49,789 bases of DNA, taken from positions 65,559-115,347 of the forward strand of contig JAJKHS010000055.1 in assembly GCA_021154885.1 (NCBI GenBank), in the 5' to 3' direction. The position numbers were made by a program, and so were the translations under genes. How positions within the stretch are numbered: position 1 is the stretch's first letter; each line of letters opens with the position of its first letter. The DNA comes from Thermoanaerobaculum sp. Its GTDB lineage: Bacteria > Acidobacteriota > Thermoanaerobaculia > Multivoradales > UBA5704. The notes beneath the pieces were generated by a model. It was not told the origin of the DNA and searched no databases. It saw only the letters and a list, made by a program, of their open reading frames with translations. This document shows, one piece after another, positions 46,725-49,789 of this stretch.

Positions 46725-49700
46725 ATGAGCTCCAGGCGGGCTTTGTGGTCCTTGGTCGTTCCTGTCGCGGCTTGTGCCGTGGCGCTCTTCGCACTGCGGC
46801 CGGCGTCACCGGTGCGGGCCGCCCAGGAGGCGCGTCCGCCGGTGCCGGCGACGGCTCCGGATTGCGGGCGTCCGCTGCCTCTGCCCAGCCAGTTTCCCTT
46901 CGCCAAGTCGCAGTACGAGATCATCCTCGGGCGATTCCTCAGGGCGGGGTGCTACGCGGACTGGCACCACGACAAGGAGGTCCGGCCCACCGGCCCCACC
47001 GTGGCCGCCCTGGGCGGCAGCGATCCCCACGTGCCGCAATGGATCACCACCACCCTCGGCACCCACAACACGGTCGTCGTCTACTACTCGCCGGACGTCT
47101 ACCGCTGGATGTGCGAGCAGGATGCGGCACACGAGAAAAAGTTCGTCGCCGAGTGCCGCAAGGCCTGCCCGGACTGCCGCCTGAAGGGCAAGGCGCCCGT
47201 CCGCCCCATCGCCGACGGCTCAATGATCCTCAAGCTGATGTACGGCAACACCACGGCGCAGCGCCTCGAGCAGCCGTCCGTCCCTAAAGGCGAGCCGCAC
47301 ATGTTCGCCCTCATGGTGCGCGACAGCCACGGCTCGAAGGACGGCTGGTACTGGGGCTCGTGGGACCCCCAGGCGACCGAGGCCTCGCAGCTCGACTGGC
47401 CGCCGCCGGTCAACCTTCCCTATCCATGGATGGGCTTCGGCTACTACTGCGTCAACTGTCACGCCTCGGCCAGGGACGAATTCACCTTCTCCAGCCTCAA
47501 CAACGTCCTGGGCAATCCCGACACGTTCCTCAAGTTCTACTTTCAGGACCAGCCGCCCATCCTCGGCGAGCCGAAGCAGCCGGCGGTGGAGACGCTGTCG
47601 GCCCACGAGCGGTTCGAGACTCTCCAGGACCTCCTGTCGAGAGTGCGCAGCGCCGGCCCGACGTGGAACAAGGTGCCATGGCCGAACCCGCAGGTGAACC
47701 GCGTCAGCCAGCCGTTCTCCAGCTATTCGGACGACTTCCTGGAGACGTTCGGCGCCAAGGCCGTCACGCAGCCGGACTCACGGGAGATCACCCGGCTCTT
47801 CATGCCGCCCGAGGTTTACGATCACGTTTTCTCGGGGGCGGACTTGCCGCCCCTCTTCCTCACCTCGGACCAGTGCGTGGGGTGCCACGCCGCGGGCTCG
47901 ACCGGCCTGCACTACGACATGACGCTGCAGCAGATGGCGCAGCCGGCGTACGCCAATCTCCTGAACCTCGCTCCCTATGGCGAGTGGCGGGGCTCGCCCA
48001 TGGGCCTCGCGGGGCGTGATCCCATCTTCTTCTCGCAGCTCGAGACGGAGCAGACCGCCCACCCGGCGCTCGCCAAGCTCGCGCCGGACCTCTGTCTCCA
48101 CTGCCACGGCGTCATGGGGCAGCGGCAGTTCTGTCTCGATCAATTCAAGGGCGATCCGAAGAAGGGCAACGCGGTCTGCAACAACACGGATCTCCTGGGG
48201 CTCGATGAGGACTCCCAGCCCATCGTCCCCCGCCAGCTCTTCTCGCGCGAGATGGTGAAGGCCATCCCCTTCCTGGCCACCACGGAGCAGCAGAAGAAGG
48301 ACGCGAAATACGGCGGCCTGGCCCGGGACGGCGTCTCGTGCACGACCTGCCACCATATTGAGATCGACGACAAGGAGCCCATCGGCAACACCTTCACGGG
48401 GGACTTCCGGGTGGGCGCGGCGGACGCGATCCACGGCCCGTTCAACACTCCCCAGCAGGTGCCGATGAATCACTCCCTGGGCGTGAATCCGATCGAGTAT
48501 CCCCCGCTGGTCCATTCGTCCAAGGTCTGCGGGAGCTGTCACAGCGTGGTGCTGCCGGTGTTCGACGGCGACAAGCCCTGGGTGCGGCCGGGGGCGAAGA
48601 AACCGGAGGTCATCATCGAGCAGGCGACCTATCCCGAGTGGGTGTTCAGCGAGTTCCGGGACGGCGGGAGCAACGCCCAGTCCTGCCAGGACTGCCACAT
48701 GAGCACCTCCTACCCGGGCGCGCCGGAGCGGCCGCTCAACTTCAAGATCGCCTCCATCCAGGAGGCGAGCAACATGCCGCAGACCGAGAACCGGCAGCCG
48801 CAGAAGGATATCGACCTCCAGCCCCGCTCGCCCTTCGGCCGGCACACGCTGGTGGGCCTCAACGTCTTCTTCAACCAGTTCGCCCAGCAGTTCCCAGATA
48901 TTCTTGGCATCCGCATCCAGGACCCGATGCTGGGGGGCAAGGGTGTCGCGCCCCTGACGACGACCTTCAACTCCATGATCCAGCAGGCGGACACGGCGAC
49001 GGCCCGCGTGTCGGTGACCAGGGTCCGGACGACGCCGGACCAGCTCGTGGCGGACGTCCAGGTGGAGAACCTGGCCGGGCACAAGTTCCCGTCGGGCGTG
49101 GGCTTCCGCCGCGCCTTCCTCACCTTCGAGGTGCTGGACGCGAGCGGCAACGACCTGTGGGCCTCCGGCCGGGCGACGCCCACCGGGGTGCTGGTGGACG
49201 CGAACGGCCAGCCCATCGCCGGGGAATTCATGTGGAAGAGCGAATGCCAGCCGAAGACCAAGGCGGAGCAGACGTTCCAGCCCCACTACGAGACCATCAC
49301 CCGCCAGGACCAGGCGCAGATCTACCAGGAGCTGATCCGCGATCCGCGCGGCAGGCTCACCACGAGCTTCCTGTCGCTGGCCGACGTGATCAAGGACAAC
49401 CGCCTGCTCCCCCGCGGCTGGACGCCGACTATGGAGCTGGCGCGGAGCGAAGGGCTGGGGAGTGCCAAGCTGAGCGTCGAGAACCTGGTGCGCCGGGTGT
49501 TGCCCGACCTGCCGGACGGTCACGGGGGCGAGGTCCACGATCCCTGGTACGAGCCGAAATCGCAGGGCGGCCTGGGCGGCGGCGGGGACGCGCTGACCTA
49601 CGCCATCCCCTTGGCCGACCTCAAGGGTGCCCAGCCCGCGAGCGTGCGGGTGACGCTCTACTATCAGGCCATTCCGCCCTCCTATCTCCAGGACCGCTTC

Positions 49701-49789
49701 TGCTCGACTCCCGCCCAGCCGGACACCGCGCGCCTCTTCTTCGTCGCCGGCCATGCCAACCTCGACGGCACGCGGGCCGAGGGGTGGAA
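46725..49789 (+). CDS. large exported multihaem c-type cytochrome (partial, runs off right edge)
   Basis: At least 1021 residues are visible, open to the right edge. A signal peptide (residues of about 5-36, ending PVRAAQ) follows a perfect GGAGGTGA ribosome site. Six CxxCH motifs lie in one frame: C242 (CVNCHA), C384 (CVGCHA), C457 (CLHCHG), C539 (CTTCHH), C602 (CGSCHS) and C654 (CQDCHM). The first 200 residues contain ADWHHDKEVRPTGPTVAALG and WYWGSWDP, a region that recalls P460-type domains. After the haems, residues of about 730-1021 are beta-rich (VSVTRVRTTPDQLVADVQVE) and end in VRVTLYYQAIPPSYLQDRF. It probably belongs to the multihaem cytochromes used for periplasmic or extracellular electron transfer. 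The exact role is unknown. Confidence 0.85.
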   Translation, partial: MSSRRALWSLVVPVAACAVALFALRPASPVRAAQEARPPVPATAPDCGRPLPLPSQFPFAKSQYEIILGRFLRAGCYADWHHDKEVRPTGPTVAALGGSDPHVPQWITTTLGTHNTVVVYYSPDVYRWMCEQDAAHEKKFVAECRKACPDCRLKGKAPVRPIADGSMILKLMYGNTTAQRLEQPSVPKGEPHMFALMVRDSHGSKDGWYWGSWDPQATEASQLDWPPPVNLPYPWMGFGYYCVNCHASARDEFTFSSLNNVLGNPDTFLKFYFQDQPPILGEPKQPAVETLSAHERFETLQDLLSRVRSAGPTWNKVPWPNPQVNRVSQPFSSYSDDFLETFGAKAVTQPDSREITRLFMPPEVYDHVFSGADLPPLFLTSDQCVGCHAAGSTGLHYDMTLQQMAQPAYANLLNLAPYGEWRGSPMGLAGRDPIFFSQLETEQTAHPALAKLAPDLCLHCHGVMGQRQFCLDQFKGDPKKGNAVCNNTDLLGLDEDSQPIVPRQLFSREMVKAIPFLATTEQQKKDAKYGGLARDGVSCTTCHHIEIDDKEPIGNTFTGDFRVGAADAIHGPFNTPQQVPMNHSLGVNPIEYPPLVHSSKVCGSCHSVVLPVFDGDKPWVRPGAKKPEVIIEQATYPEWVFSEFRDGGSNAQSCQDCHMSTSYPGAPERPLNFKIASIQEASNMPQTENRQPQKDIDLQPRSPFGRHTLVGLNVFFNQFAQQFPDILGIRIQDPMLGGKGVAPLTTTFNSMIQQADTATARVSVTRVRTTPDQLVADVQVENLAGHKFPSGVGFRRAFLTFEVLDASGNDLWASGRATPTGVLVDANGQPIAGEFMWKSECQPKTKAEQTFQPHYETITRQDQAQIYQELIRDPRGRLTTSFLSLADVIKDNRLLPRGWTPTMELARSEGLGSAKLSVENLVRRVLPDLPDGHGGEVHDPWYEPKSQGGLGGGGDALTYAIPLADLKGAQPASVRVTLYYQAIPPSYLQDRFCSTPAQPDTARLFFVAGHANLDGTRAEGW

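Overview
This is a very GC-rich, gene-dense bacterial chromosomal window with no rRNA, tRNA, CRISPR array or insertion sequence that I could recognise. The gene mix suggests a Gram-negative soil or sediment bacterium, plausibly Acidobacteriota (Thermoanaerobaculia-like) or a neighbouring phylum: many exported c-type cytochromes, a bacterial ACE-type M2 peptidase, a STAND-type signalling protein, Uma2 proteins and SpoIIE/EAL signalling. That assignment is inference from gene content only. Several genes show a TANNNT box 6-8 bases before the start codon, a pattern expected of leaderless mRNAs.

Layout. 1-3480 (minus): a tightly overlapping membrane operon RDD > SpoIIM > multi-pass protein > DUF4129 > DUF4350, of the type usually linked to MoxR/DUF58 genes. 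3699-9364: an exported amidohydrolase followed by two tandem exported protein-L-isoaspartate methyltransferases, a lone TldE/PmbA-like protein, and an exported isoaspartyl peptidase; together they suggest extracytoplasmic handling of damaged proteins and peptides. 9443-14264: a small PHA-system-like protein, a degenerate AMP-binding protein, a LOG-family protein, and thiolase plus CaiB-type CoA transferase (acyl-CoA metabolism). 14233-19225 (minus): SpoIIE phosphatase, PlsB-like acyltransferase, and an HDAC fused to an unassigned C-terminal domain, coupled to an Smr protein. 19400-21889: histidine kinase, single-domain receiver and EAL protein, a compact c-di-GMP signalling unit. 21921-26998: DsbD-type thiol reductase, class I aminotransferase, exported M2 peptidase.

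27042-33302 is accessory: hicAB, two tandem Uma2 nuclease-fold genes behind a duplicated leader, an orphan truncated DUF433 gene, and a 1271-residue TIR-CHAT-NB-ARC-TPR protein that looks like an NLR-like immune or cell-death receptor. 33773-42439 (minus) is a five-gene operon with a good sigma70-type promoter, encoding four exported or membrane-anchored proteins with two CxxCH haem motifs each plus one lipoprotein. The first two are paralogues that resemble RoxA/dihaem peroxidase-like proteins. 42659-46593 holds a lipoprotein with a C-terminal membrane helix, a small exported cysteine-rich protein with a structured leader, a cytochrome P450 with an array of GTGTCA palindromes upstream, and a BrnT toxin-antitoxin pair. 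46725 to the right edge is a large exported cytochrome with six visible CxxCH motifs, truncated by the window.

At least four unrelated dispersed repeat or hairpin families lie between these genes. One of them has near-identical copies 11.6 kb apart, one inside a coding sequence in frame and one forming the C-terminal tail of the EAL protein. The two regions most worth following up are the TIR-CHAT-NB-ARC-TPR locus and the dihaem cytochrome operon.
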